Positions 1 to 5,899 of a stretch of 24,848 bases of DNA are shown here, piece by piece. The notes below the pieces were generated by a model. That model was not told where the DNA came from and did not search any database. It saw nothing but the letters and a program-made list of their open reading frames with translations. The DNA comes from JBOFSQ01 sp051651625 (GTDB lineage Bacteria > Planctomycetota > Planctomycetia > Pirellulales > Thermoguttaceae). Both the position numbers and the translations under genes were made by a program. The DNA lies in NCBI GenBank assembly GCA_051651625.1, contig JBOFSQ010000098.1:1-24848 (forward strand). Reading direction: 5' to 3'. Position 1 is the stretch's first letter. Every line of letters begins with the position of its first letter.

Positions 1-590
1 GCGTCGTTCCAATCGCGTATCTTTTCCTCACGCCCAACACGAACTCCACTCAAACACACAACATGAACTGCAATATGATCCGAAAACATCACGCTCGGAT
101 TTTCGTCCGACACCAAATGGAATACTTGATGACGTTTCTTGAGCTGCGGAAAAAGGTTGTCAAACGTAATGATGATCGACACAACCGGTTTGAGAGCCGC
201 ATATTTGCCACCGCGAAATAACTGCGAAGAATAGGTATCGGCCCAGTATTCAAGCATCCGTTCTTTGAACGCCAAGTGCGTCGATACCTGCATTTCGATG
301 TCAAAAATGTGCTTGCGTTCATCCTGAACACGCACATCCAAAACGATATTCTTGTCAATGGCAAACTTCTTGACGTTGAACGGATTGAGCACTTCCGCGC
401 TTTCAATCAGACTATCTTTCGAGTCAAGCATCACGGAGTTGATGAAGTTGACAAGCGACCCTTCGTGCTTCGGGTTTGAAAAGTACGAAGCGAAAAAGAT
501 GTCGGAGTTCGGACGTATTTTGAAGTCCTTGAGCAGATACTCGTGGTCTTCGGGCGTCAACTCGATTTTCTTTTTGGGCTTTGGTGGCAT
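1..590 (-). CDS. Rpn-family PD-(D/E)XK nuclease/transposase-like protein, partial
   Basis: The reverse strand is open from an ATG at 588-590 to the window edge (196 codons, C-terminus missing). It begins MPPKPKKKIELTPEDHEYLL and continues with KIRPNSDIFFASYF, an Rpn-type opening in which a short block precedes the nuclease core. The catalytic PD-(D/E)XK pattern is visible as D in NIVLDVRVQD, followed by E-x-Q in FDIEMQV, the typical D...ExQ version of the Rpn (recombination-promoting nuclease, PDDEXK_2) family. After this comes ERMLEYWADTYSSQL, also typical. Family members are DNA endonucleases that promote RecA-independent recombination, and many are annotated as putative transposases; they are usually about 300 residues. 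No clear ribosome binding site precedes the start, but the leader (605-666) is full of short inverted repeats. The family call is firm; the role in this cell is inferred. Confidence 0.85.
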   Translation of the reverse strand, partial: MPPKPKKKIELTPEDHEYLLKDFKIRPNSDIFFASYFSNPKHEGSLVNFINSVMLDSKDSLIESAEVLNPFNVKKFAIDKNIVLDVRVQDERKHIFDIEMQVSTHLAFKERMLEYWADTYSSQLFRGGKYAALKPVVSIIITFDNLFPQLKKRHQVFHLVSDENPSVMFSDHIAVHVVCLSGVRVGREEKIRDWND

Positions 591-604
591 TGTTGCGGTG
601 CGTG

Positions 605-666
605 GGTTGGGTGTGAATTTGGACCAACCGAATGTCGGTTGCGCATCTTACACGGTTCAAACCGTG
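605..666. other. Cluster of three short hairpins, two mutually exclusive
   Basis: The inverted repeats GGTTGG/CCAACC (605-610/624-629), AACCGA/TCGGTT (626-631/635-640) and CACGGTT/AACCGTG (651-657/660-666) lie in the gap between the divergent Rpn gene and the DUF1257 remnant. The first two share bases 626-629, so only one can form at a time. On the minus strand this is the leader of the Rpn gene, ending about 15 bases before its ATG. An attenuator-like switch is possible but unproven. I see nothing else in 591-787. Confidence 0.4.
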
Positions 667-787
667 TGCAAAGGGGGGCGGCAATTCCTTTGCTAAAAAC
701 CAGCCATTTTCGCGGTATATGAATATGAGGCTACGCGGTTACTGTTACCGCATCGCCATAACTTTCACCAGCGTAGGAGAAAATGGT

Positions 788-1102
788 ATGAGCCACATTG
801 TTACGGTTGGGGTCGAGGTGCGCGACTTTGATGCGGTGAGGTCTGCGTGTCGCAGACTCAATCTCAAAGAGCCTGTCTGCGGACTCGCAAAACTCTTTGG
901 CGTTTCGCTTCAAGAAGCTGCGCTGAATGTTGTGCCAGTGGCGGCAACGGCGGCGGAGTCGATTGAAACGCTACGCCGCTGGGCCTCTGGGCGATGTCTC
1001 GATTCGGCATCGCCGGGAACATACTTGCATCGTCCCAGAACCGGCCAGCGGCGCAATCTCGGAACGGCCCGCAGCGACGGGCCAATCTCGCCGCTTGTCT
1101 GA
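788..1102 (+). pseudogene. DUF1257-like protein, N-terminus only (broken)
   Basis: The start is the ATG at 788 behind GGAG at 775-778. The first 37 residues (MSHIVTVGVEVRDFDAVRSA, then CRRLNLKEPVCGLAKLF) match my memory of the opening of DUF1257 proteins of planctomycetes and their mobile elements (MSHIVT... RD..AV..AC.RL.L..P..G...LF). Intact members are about 120-130 residues and continue with a W.YPV.xD block, FDN.NG.WG, and a Lys-rich C-terminus. None of this follows here in any frame. Instead the frame runs through Arg-rich, low-quality sequence to a TGA at 1100-1102 that lies inside the left arm of a large hairpin. DUF1257 has no settled biochemical function; it often occurs beside DUF2997 and AAA genes. 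I read this as a decayed copy. Confidence 0.5.
1066..1083. other. GGCCCG/CGGGCC hairpin
   Basis: A perfect 6-bp stem, GGCCCG (1066-1071) and CGGGCC (1078-1083), has a six-base loop. It is enclosed by a weaker outer pairing of GCGGCG near 1050 with CGCCGC at 1089-1094. It sits immediately 5' of the larger hairpin at 1089-1137 and may be part of the same folded region. Confidence 0.35.
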
Positions 1103-1137
1103 TGCGTGGTGCTAGGCCGCGCATCAGGCAGGCGGCG
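1089..1137 (+). ncRNA. 22-bp hairpin with strand-polar G-U pairs (structured RNA candidate)
   Basis: The arm at 1089-1110, starting CGCCGCTTGTCTGATGCG, pairs with 1116-1137 (core CGCATCAGGCAGGCGGCG) around a five-base loop. Of 22 pairs, 18 are Watson-Crick and four are T opposite G (1095/1131, 1098/1128, 1107/1119, 1110/1116). All four are G-U in a plus-strand transcript but would be A-C mismatches in a minus-strand transcript. That polarity argues for selection on a plus-strand RNA. No U-tract follows, so it is not a standard terminator. It could be a processing site, a 3'-end stabiliser or part of a small RNA; the function is unknown. Confidence 0.5.
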
Positions 1138-1167
1138 ACGTGGTGACTGCACGAAAAGTCACAAAGC

Positions 1168-1197
1168 AAAAGGGTGTCCACCGTGGACACCCTTTTT
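1168..1197 (+). terminator. Rho-independent terminator-like hairpin
   Basis: The perfect 13-bp stem AAAAGGGTGTCCA (1168-1180) / TGGACACCCTTTT (1184-1196) has a CCG loop and ends in a run of five T. The A-tract on the left makes it potentially bidirectional. It separates the DUF1257 remnant and its hairpins from the small gene at 1227. Confidence 0.75.
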
Positions 1198-1226
1198 CGT
1201 TTCGACTAACCAACAAGGAGTACACA

Positions 1227-1448
1227 ATGACACGACAACAGTTTTACGAACACATAGCCGCGCAAACCGGCGAAGATGTTGACACAATCGCATCGTTCGG
1301 GTTTGAACTCGAAATGCCACGATACGCTGACAACCGCAGACTGCGAAGGCGACAACGCCGCTGGCGACCGTGGCTACACTACAACAGCATCGCTATCCAC
1401 TCTCGACAACAGGAGCAACACAATGTCTACACTGATCGAAACTTTTGA
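1227..1448 (+). CDS. Small hypothetical protein, possibly frameshifted
   Basis: The ATG at 1227 follows AAGGAG with good spacing, so a translated gene existed here. The product is 73 residues. The first half, MTRQQFYEHIAAQTGEDVDT, looks like a real small acidic/amphipathic protein. The second half (from about residue 34, RRLRRRQRRWRPW) is strongly Arg-rich and looks like the wrong reading frame. The frame one base away stays open to 1488 and contains the next small ORF, so a single-base indel near 1325-1345 may have split one longer gene. I do not recognise a named family, though similar short MTR.QFY openings seem familiar from planctomycete accessory DNA. It lies downstream of the terminator hairpin at 1168-1197. 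Confidence 0.5.
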   Translation: MTRQQFYEHIAAQTGEDVDTIASFGFELEMPRYADNRRLRRRQRRWRPWLHYNSIAIHSRQQEQHNVYTDRNF

Positions 1449-1488
1449 ACCGCCCGCGACACAACCTCATTCGCAGAAACGTGATTAG
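1423..1488 (+). CDS. 21-residue micro-ORF overlapping the next gene
   Basis: The ATG at 1423 is preceded by AGGAG at 1411-1415 and encodes MSTLIETFEPPATQPHSQKR plus D. Its stop TAG (1486-1488) overlaps the GTG start candidate of the next ORF in the string GTGATTAG (1481-1488). It could be a leader peptide that couples translation to the next gene, or a fragment of the gene starting at 1227. The good ribosome binding site is the main support; the length gives little coding evidence. Confidence 0.35.
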   Translation: MSTLIETFEPPATQPHSQKRD

Positions 1489-1708
1489 ACCCAATGGCCT
1501 TGCCGTCGGTCTATACCACGATTCGTTTGAGTACGCGACTCTCGGCAGACCACAAATCCGCCGAGCGTCGCACGTCGAACCGACCGACGACGGCAGTTGG
1601 ACTGCCGACTTGTCGTGTGTACACGGCCCCGTCTTGGGGCCGTTCGCAAAACGGAGTGAAGCACTCGCGGCGGAGATTGAGTTTCTCAACGCGATGATTA
1701 CTTCGTGA
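1481..1708 (+). CDS. Small hypothetical protein of accessory/phage-like type
   Basis: The open frame extends back to a TTG at 1445, but the conserved-looking part begins at GTG 1481, giving MIRPNGLAVGLYHDSFEYAT and 75 residues in total. The body contains RPQIRRASHVEP followed by DDGSWTADLSCVHGPVLGPF and a closing RSEALAAEIEFLNAM. This composition, with an RRASHVEP block, W-x-ADL, a GPVLGPF turn and an amphipathic EALAAE helix, is what I remember from short hypothetical proteins on phage-like DNA. I know no biochemical function. The start overlaps the preceding micro-ORF by eight bases, suggesting translational coupling. A large hairpin lies just downstream (1739-1823). Confidence 0.6.
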   Translation: MIRPNGLAVGLYHDSFEYATLGRPQIRRASHVEPTDDGSWTADLSCVHGPVLGPFAKRSEALAAEIEFLNAMITS

Positions 1709-1738
1709 TTCGTTTGATCGCGTCGCACAGAGAATAGA

Positions 1739-1823
1739 AGCCGGAAAGGAGGCGTACTCGCCGTATTGACGGAGAACAAGTGCAACGCACAACTCCGTCA
1801 GTACGCTCCGCTCCCTTCCGGCT
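1739..1823. ncRNA. Long branched hairpin, structured RNA candidate
   Basis: Nested complementary blocks define one long stem: 1739-1746/1816-1823 (AGCCGGAA/TTCCGGCT), 1748-1751/1811-1814, 1752-1757/1801-1806 (GCGTAC/GTACGC), and 1767-1774/1793-1800 (TGACGGAG/CTCCGTCA). Inside the apical loop is a further GTGC/GCAC pair (1780-1783/1787-1790). A four-base bulge on the right and a nine-base bulge on the left interrupt it. It fills most of the 170-base gap before the gene at 1879 and ends 55 bases upstream of its ATG, so it may be a 5'-leader element. No U-tract follows. Confidence 0.5.
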
Positions 1824-1878
1824 GTTATTGCGTGCGGCTACACGTTTATTCCCCCCAACAATTCAAGGAGACAAAACA

Positions 1879-2124
1879 ATGAAAACAACTCTAACCCACA
1901 ACTTCATTCACCAGTTTGAGCGGCTCGTTTGCAAGTCGGTCAAGGCGGCGGACTTGCCGCAGAGCGTCTCGTTCGTTCCGTGCAGCGACGGAGTGCAAAT
2001 CGTTGCCAACACCAACGGTGCAGTCGTGGCGATGACGATTCACAACTACGATGTCACAGAAAACTTCACGCTTCCGTTTCAGTTGACTACAATGTGTAGT
2101 CAACTCGCTTCCCTCTGCTTTTAA
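1879..2124 (+). pseudogene. Sliding-clamp-like protein fragment, truncated
   Basis: The ATG at 1879 follows AAGGAG (1865-1870) with ideal spacing. The 81-residue product reads MKTTLTHNFIHQFERLVCKS, then DLPQSVSFVPCSDGVQIVAN and NGAVVAMTIHNYDVTENFTL. The pattern of an amphipathic helix followed by short beta strands carrying SDGVQI resembles the first domain of beta-clamp-like proteins that planctomycete accessory islands carry, but the match is weak. Such proteins are about 300 residues; here the homologous part stops near 2080, where the sequence becomes the reverse strand of a BRO-N gene, and the last residues (TTMCSQLASLCF) are read antisense through that gene. I take it as a truncated remnant. 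Confidence 0.4.
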
Positions 2125-2283
2125 TCGCGTTTTCAGCACGCTCCAGTATTTTCGCGGATTGGGACTTTCCATCAGCACCGCAATCACGTCAACGATTGAA
2201 AAGTACCACTCCTCCGCATCGGCATCCCACAACGAACGGATTTTGCGATCTTCAAATACTTTGATGGATTCGTTGCCGCTCAT
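1891..2283 (-). pseudogene. BRO-N antirepressor-type protein, truncated
   Basis: The ATG at 2281-2283 follows GAGG with a five-base spacer. The first 68 residues are a clear BRO-N domain: FEDRKIRSLWDADAEEWYFS, then IVDVIAVLMESPNPRKYWSV and LKAEGSELTTHCSQLK. Proteins with this start are phage antirepressors or DNA-damage-inducible-D-like proteins, normally 150-300 residues, whose next block (ADG...TDVADTE...IPSPKAE) is absent. Beyond about 2080 the frame stays open by chance through the antisense of the clamp-like fragment down to 1891. The true gene remnant is therefore about 2080-2283. The breakpoint sits beside a perfect 10-bp inverted repeat at 2081-2105. Confidence 0.65.
2081..2105. repeat. 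Perfect 10-bp inverted repeat at a gene-fusion junction
   Basis: AGTTGACTAC (2081-2090) and GTAGTCAACT (2096-2105) are perfect reverse complements separated by five bases. They lie where the clamp-like fragment (plus strand) meets the BRO-N fragment (minus strand). Part of the sequence encodes the conserved SELTT.CSQL of BRO-N, so one arm may be ancestral and the symmetry may mark a recombination breakpoint. Confidence 0.5.
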
Positions 2284-2327
2284 TGTTTACCTCAACTCAC
2301 TGTTAGAGCGGTTTTCTTTTCCGCCTC

Positions 2328-3167
2328 CTATTCACTCACCAATGCAAGACGGAAGCCAAGGTCGGCGTTCCGACGCGATGGCTCAATCTTGCCTCGATAC
2401 GCAGACCGACTGCGCCTCGCATCGTATTTCCAACTGCCGCCGCGATCCGCACGCTCGAAACTCGTAGATTGTCCAACCGGGGCGGTAACGGAACCACTCG
2501 GATAATCGCTATACAAATCACTGCACCACTCCCATACGTTACCGTGCATGTCATGCAATCCCCAAGCGTTCGATTGCTTTGTACCAACTGCGTGGGGCTT
2601 TGAACCCGAATTGTCCTCGTACCAACCCATCTCGTCAAGATTGCCGGTCCCACCGTAAGCCCCCGTCGTTCCAGCCCGGCACGCATATTCCCACTGTGCC
2701 TCCGTAGGTAATGAAAACTTTAGCCCTTGCATTGGCGTTGTTTGCTCGTTCAGCTTTCGGATAAACTCTTGGCAGTCGTCCCAACTCACGTTTTCCACCG
2801 GAAATCGTTTTCCCTTGAAATGGCTCGGATTTCTGTTCATTACGCTCTGCCACATCTCCTGCGTCACCTCCGTCTCAAGCATCCAGAAACCCTTCATCAG
2901 CGTGACGCGGTGTTGCGTTTCAAAACGGCTGCGGTCATTCTCGCTATTTGGACTGCCCATCATAAACTCGCCAGCAGGGCAAAATCGAAAGACATACTCA
3001 ACGCCATCAATAGAGAACACCTTGCGCTCGCCAGCCTTGCTTTCTTGCGCCGATACGCACGGCGACATTCCCCACAACCCGCCGAAAGCGGCGAGCACCA
3101 ATACACACGCCCGGATGATGCCACGCTGATATTGTGTGTTTTTCATCGAACAACTGGCGACTCTCAT
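2328..3167 (-). CDS. Secreted FGE-sulfatase (SUMF1) domain protein
   Basis: The product is 279 residues. The start at 3167 is supported by GAGGA about eight bases upstream; an internal ATG (residue 8) would fit a signal peptide equally well but has no ribosome binding site. Residues 8-40 form a signal peptide ending CVSA-QE. The mature part is a complete FGE-sulfatase fold: FCPAGEFMMGS (62-72), ETEVTQEMW (98-106), PVENVSWDDC (123-132), LPTEAQWEYACRAG (153-166), DMHGNVWEWC (206-215), RGGSW (242-246) and GFRLAL (271-276). The catalytic copper-binding cysteines of true formylglycine-generating enzymes, which fall in the SYR.R...P block near the C-terminus, are absent (SRSAYRGKIEPSRRNADLGF). It is probably a non-catalytic or differently acting envelope protein, of a type common in planctomycetes. 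Confidence 0.85.
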   Translation of the reverse strand: MRVASCSMKNTQYQRGIIRACVLVLAAFGGLWGMSPCVSAQESKAGERKVFSIDGVEYVFRFCPAGEFMMGSPNSENDRSRFETQHRVTLMKGFWMLETEVTQEMWQSVMNRNPSHFKGKRFPVENVSWDDCQEFIRKLNEQTTPMQGLKFSLPTEAQWEYACRAGTTGAYGGTGNLDEMGWYEDNSGSKPHAVGTKQSNAWGLHDMHGNVWEWCSDLYSDYPSGSVTAPVGQSTSFERADRGGSWKYDARRSRSAYRGKIEPSRRNADLGFRLALVSE

Positions 3168-3322
3168 AACTCATCCTCGTTATTGAAAAGTGTGGAAGCG
3201 AAACACGCCCAAAGCAGCCACTATTCTACCACCGCCATAAAAAACGCCAGTGAGGGCAGGAGAAATTGTGCGGCGTTTTGCCGGAAGGCTCGACCTCGCG
3301 GCATTGTAGAAAGGAGGACGCA

Positions 3323-4135
3323 ATGACCGCGCTACATCAACTCGACGAACCGCGCGACACGGGATTGCTTGCGTACATTTTGGCATCGCGTCTGAACTTG
3401 TGGTCGCGGTGCCCGATGGCGTTCAAGTTTCGTTACATCGACGAAGCACAAATGCCGACGAACGCCAACTTGTTTCTCGGCAAAGCGGTACACGGTGCGC
3501 TTGCAATGTACTACCGCAACCGCCAAATCTCGCCGAACGCGCCGACAATCTCCGACGCCGAATCGTTCACGGCGCAAGCGTGGGAAACGACGACCGCAGA
3601 AAACGCAATGGATTGGGACACGCCTTCAGACGAAGAAAAGTCCCGCGGCCAAGCGGTCGAACTCGTGAAGGCGTACATCAGCGAATACGCTGCGCAGCCC
3701 GAACGCATCGTTGCGATGGAGGTTTCACTTGAGGCACCGCTCTGCGATCCGACAACCGGCGACGAACTTGGTGTACCGCTCTTCGGTGTCGTTGATCTCG
3801 TTCTGCAAGAGGACGCGACACCGGTTGTCGTTGACTTCAAAACGGCAGCATCGGCAACGTCAGTGTGCGAACAAGCACACGCAACACAACTTTCGGTCTA
3901 CGCAGAGCTTCTCGAGTCAAACGGCTACGCGAACGTCGAGACAGAGATTCGGCAACTCGTGAAGACGAAGACGCCCAAAGTCTGTGCGTACCGCTTCGGC
4001 GAGCGCAACGACCGGCAGCGTCGGCAGTTCTACAACTTGTGCCGCGAGTATCTCGACGGCATCGACAGCGGCGTCTACAACTTCCGCCCCGGATGGACGT
4101 GCAACATGTGCGACTATCGCGGCGTCTGTTCGTGA
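3323..4135 (+). CDS. PD-(D/E)XK nuclease with Fe-S cysteines (RecB/Cas4-like)
   Basis: The ATG at 3323 follows AAGGAGGA (3311-3318); earlier in-frame starts lack this. The product has 270 residues. It carries the RecB/Cas4-type nuclease pattern: LWSRCPMAFKFRY (26-38) with Cys30, GKAVHGAL (53-60) with His57, GVVDLV with Asp158, VVVDFKTA with Asp171 and Lys173, and QLSVYAEL (189-196). Three further cysteines close the protein in C260-x2-C263-x5-C269, so Cys30 plus this triad can hold a 4Fe-4S cluster as in Cas4 and AddB. Such enzymes are 5'-3' or single-strand exonucleases used in recombination or phage replication. No cas genes or repeats are nearby, so a recombination/replication role in the surrounding accessory module is more likely. 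A hairpin follows at 4147. Confidence 0.85.
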   Translation: MTALHQLDEPRDTGLLAYILASRLNLWSRCPMAFKFRYIDEAQMPTNANLFLGKAVHGALAMYYRNRQISPNAPTISDAESFTAQAWETTTAENAMDWDTPSDEEKSRGQAVELVKAYISEYAAQPERIVAMEVSLEAPLCDPTTGDELGVPLFGVVDLVLQEDATPVVVDFKTAASATSVCEQAHATQLSVYAELLESNGYANVETEIRQLVKTKTPKVCAYRFGERNDRQRRQFYNLCREYLDGIDSGVYNFRPGWTCNMCDYRGVCS

Positions 4136-4146
4136 ACGCAACGTAG

Positions 4147-4172
4147 CCCGCACGGCAATCTCGCCGTGCGGG
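4147..4172. terminator. Perfect 10-bp GC-rich hairpin after the nuclease gene
   Basis: CCCGCACGGC (4147-4156) pairs perfectly with GCCGTGCGGG (4163-4172) around the loop AATCTC, 12 bases after the nuclease stop. No T-run follows, so it is either a factor-assisted terminator or a transcript-end stabiliser. The string CAATCTCG(C/G) also occurs next to the hairpins at 1053-1094. Confidence 0.5.
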
Positions 4173-4212
4173 TAGACCAACTCAAACACTCAACCAAGAA
4201 GGAGGATTCAGC

Positions 4213-4368
4213 ATGAAAAATCATCACGACTTCAACGAGCAGTTCGGAGCATTAATCGTGGGCGCAGCGGTAGTTTCGGCCATCGCAACGGGGAGTCTTG
4301 GCGTCGGCTTTGTGGTCGGCATCGGACTCTGTGCTGCCAGCGTTTACTCCGGTGCAATACGCCGATAA
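4213..4368 (+). CDS. 51-residue glycine/alanine-rich membrane peptide
   Basis: The ATG at 4213 follows AAGGAGGA (4199-4206), a strong ribosome binding site, and encodes MKNHHDFNEQFGALIVGAAV, then one long hydrophobic stretch (about residues 12-45: ALIVGAAVVSAIATG, SLGVGFVVGIGLCAA), ending SGAIRR. One or two membrane segments are possible. No family is recognised. It is the last gene of the left accessory region and is separated from the nuclease by the hairpin at 4147-4172. A holin-like or small membrane-stress role is conceivable, but nothing in the sequence decides it. Confidence 0.6.
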   Translation: MKNHHDFNEQFGALIVGAAVVSAIATGSLGVGFVVGIGLCAASVYSGAIRR

Positions 4369-4400
4369 TCTCGGTACTTGAACCAAACGAATTATAGTGA

Positions 4401-4429
4401 TTGACAAGCTGCGTGAACTGTGGTAATAT
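4401..4429 (+). promoter_or_regulatory. Near-consensus sigma-70 promoter, extended -10
   Basis: TTGACA (4401-4406), a 17-base spacer and TAATAT (4424-4429), with TG one base before the -10, form a nearly ideal housekeeping promoter. The expected start is near 4436, leaving a leader of about 80 bases before the VWA gene at 4518. Confidence 0.8.
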
Positions 4430-4517
4430 GCTGGGATTGACGGTGTTATAGGGCGGCTTTGTAGGTTGCCATACGCTATTTTTACACCCAGAACGTCACA
4501 ACGGTTGATTTTGTGAA

Positions 4518-5588
4518 ATGTCGTTTCGTTTTCACTCACCTTGGTGGCTGCTGCTGATCGCACTCGTTGTCGTGCTGGTCGTTTGGAGACGACGTGCAGT
4601 GCCAAGCGTCCTCTTTAGCGATGTCGGACTGGTTCGCCAGCTTCCGCACACTGCGGTACAACGACTCGCTCCTTATCTGCCAATCTTGCTCTATGCAAGT
4701 CTCGTCTGCGCAATCGTCGCCCTCGCGCGACCGCAGCAAGGACGCGAAGAGTTCCGCACACGCTCCGAAGGGATCGCCATCATCATGGCCGTTGACCGCA
4801 GCGGCTCAATGCGGGCAATCGACTTTGAAATCGCCGGCGAAAACGTCACGCGACTCGAAGCCGTCAAGAAAACTTTCCGCGACTTCTCTCTCGGCACCGG
4901 CAAACTCCACGGACGCCCCGACGACCAGATCGGTCTGGTCGCCTTCGGTGGATATGTTGACGCCGTATGTCCACCAACACTCGACCACCAAGCACTCGTA
5001 AATACCCTCGATGCCGTGACGATCTTTGAACCAGTCGTCAGCGACAACGGACAAATTCTGTTCGCCGACAACTATCGTGAAGAAAACGCAACCGCCATCG
5101 GTGACGCCATCGCCGACGCCGCGCAGCGTCTGCAAGAGGTCAAGGCGAAGAGTCGCGTGGTCATATTCCTGTCTGACGGTGAACAGACAACTGGCGTACT
5201 CACACCCGAAGAAGGGGCACGAGTCGCCAAAGAACTTGGAGTCAAGGTCTACACGATTGGGATCGGTTCGACAGGTCCGGCACCGTTCGCCGCACGCGAC
5301 CGGCGCGGTAACACCGTCTATCAGATGCAGCACGTTGTCCTCGACGAAAAGACACTTGCAATGATCGCCAAAGAGACCGGCGGTGAATACCTCGCCGCAC
5401 GCGACACCGACGCCCTCGAACGTGTCTACGCGACAATCGACAAGCTCGAAAAGACAGAGCACGAAGGCGTTCGCTTCACGCGATACCGAGAACTGTATCG
5501 CCAGCCACTCCTCGCCGCCGTCGCACTCTTGCTAGTCTATGTCGCCCTGCGAACAACACGACTCCGCTCACTACCGATGGAGTTGTGA
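4518..5588 (+). CDS. BatA-like membrane-anchored VWA protein
   Basis: The product has 356 residues. Two hydrophobic segments at about 9-24 and 53-71, a VWA domain from about 85 to 300, and a third membrane segment near 331-347 give the BatA layout. The metal-ion-dependent adhesion site is complete: D93-R-S95-G-S97, T192 in ENATAIGDAI and D220 in FLSDGEQT. BatA proteins work with BatB-E and a MoxR AAA ATPase in envelope stress or aerotolerance. Here no MoxR, DUF58 or batB gene is adjacent, so the gene stands alone behind the strong promoter at 4401. The ATG at 4518 has no clear Shine-Dalgarno sequence but puts the first membrane segment right at the N-terminus, as usual. A region of inverted repeats follows. 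Confidence 0.88.
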   Translation: MSFRFHSPWWLLLIALVVVLVVWRRRAVPSVLFSDVGLVRQLPHTAVQRLAPYLPILLYASLVCAIVALARPQQGREEFRTRSEGIAIIMAVDRSGSMRAIDFEIAGENVTRLEAVKKTFRDFSLGTGKLHGRPDDQIGLVAFGGYVDAVCPPTLDHQALVNTLDAVTIFEPVVSDNGQILFADNYREENATAIGDAIADAAQRLQEVKAKSRVVIFLSDGEQTTGVLTPEEGARVAKELGVKVYTIGIGSTGPAPFAARDRRGNTVYQMQHVVLDEKTLAMIAKETGGEYLAARDTDALERVYATIDKLEKTEHEGVRFTRYRELYRQPLLAAVALLLVYVALRTTRLRSLPMEL

Positions 5589-5664
5589 GGTTCGCGTCTC
5601 TGCCCGCGTTGCCTTGCGATTCAGTTAAGCGTCCACGGTTTTTTTGAGGAGTCTCACACAAAGG

Positions 5665-5778
5665 CACAAAGGCACGAAGAGGAAGTGAATCCGCAGATGC
5701 CGCAGATTGTCGTGTTTGTTTGGCAACTTCTTTTTCACCACGCCGCTTTGTATCCTTTGCGCTCTTCGTGCCTTTGTG
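5665..5778. repeat. 17-bp perfect inverted repeat of CACAAAGGCACGAAGAG
   Basis: CACAAAGGCACGAAGAG (5665-5681) and its exact reverse complement (5762-5778) flank 80 bases that include CCGCAGATGCCGCAGATT. The 311-base gap between the VWA gene and the convergent polyprenyl synthase gene holds this structure and no credible gene. The same low-complexity words (AAGGCACGAAG, CGCGGA) recur at 7800-7940. It may act as a transcription end between convergent genes. Confidence 0.55.
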
Positions 5779-5899
5779 CGCAAAAAACAAAACTGCCAAC
5801 AACGTTTGAAAACACTCAAAACGCTTCACACGCAATCCCCTGTTTTCGCAATGACAAGGCACTAGCGACGCTATTTGAAAACCGTGAACGGATACCGCA

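Noticed and set aside
3323..4135. Nuclease considered as a true CRISPR-associated Cas4
   Set aside because: The motif set fits Cas4, but also stand-alone RecB-like phage exonucleases, and no CRISPR component is present in the window.
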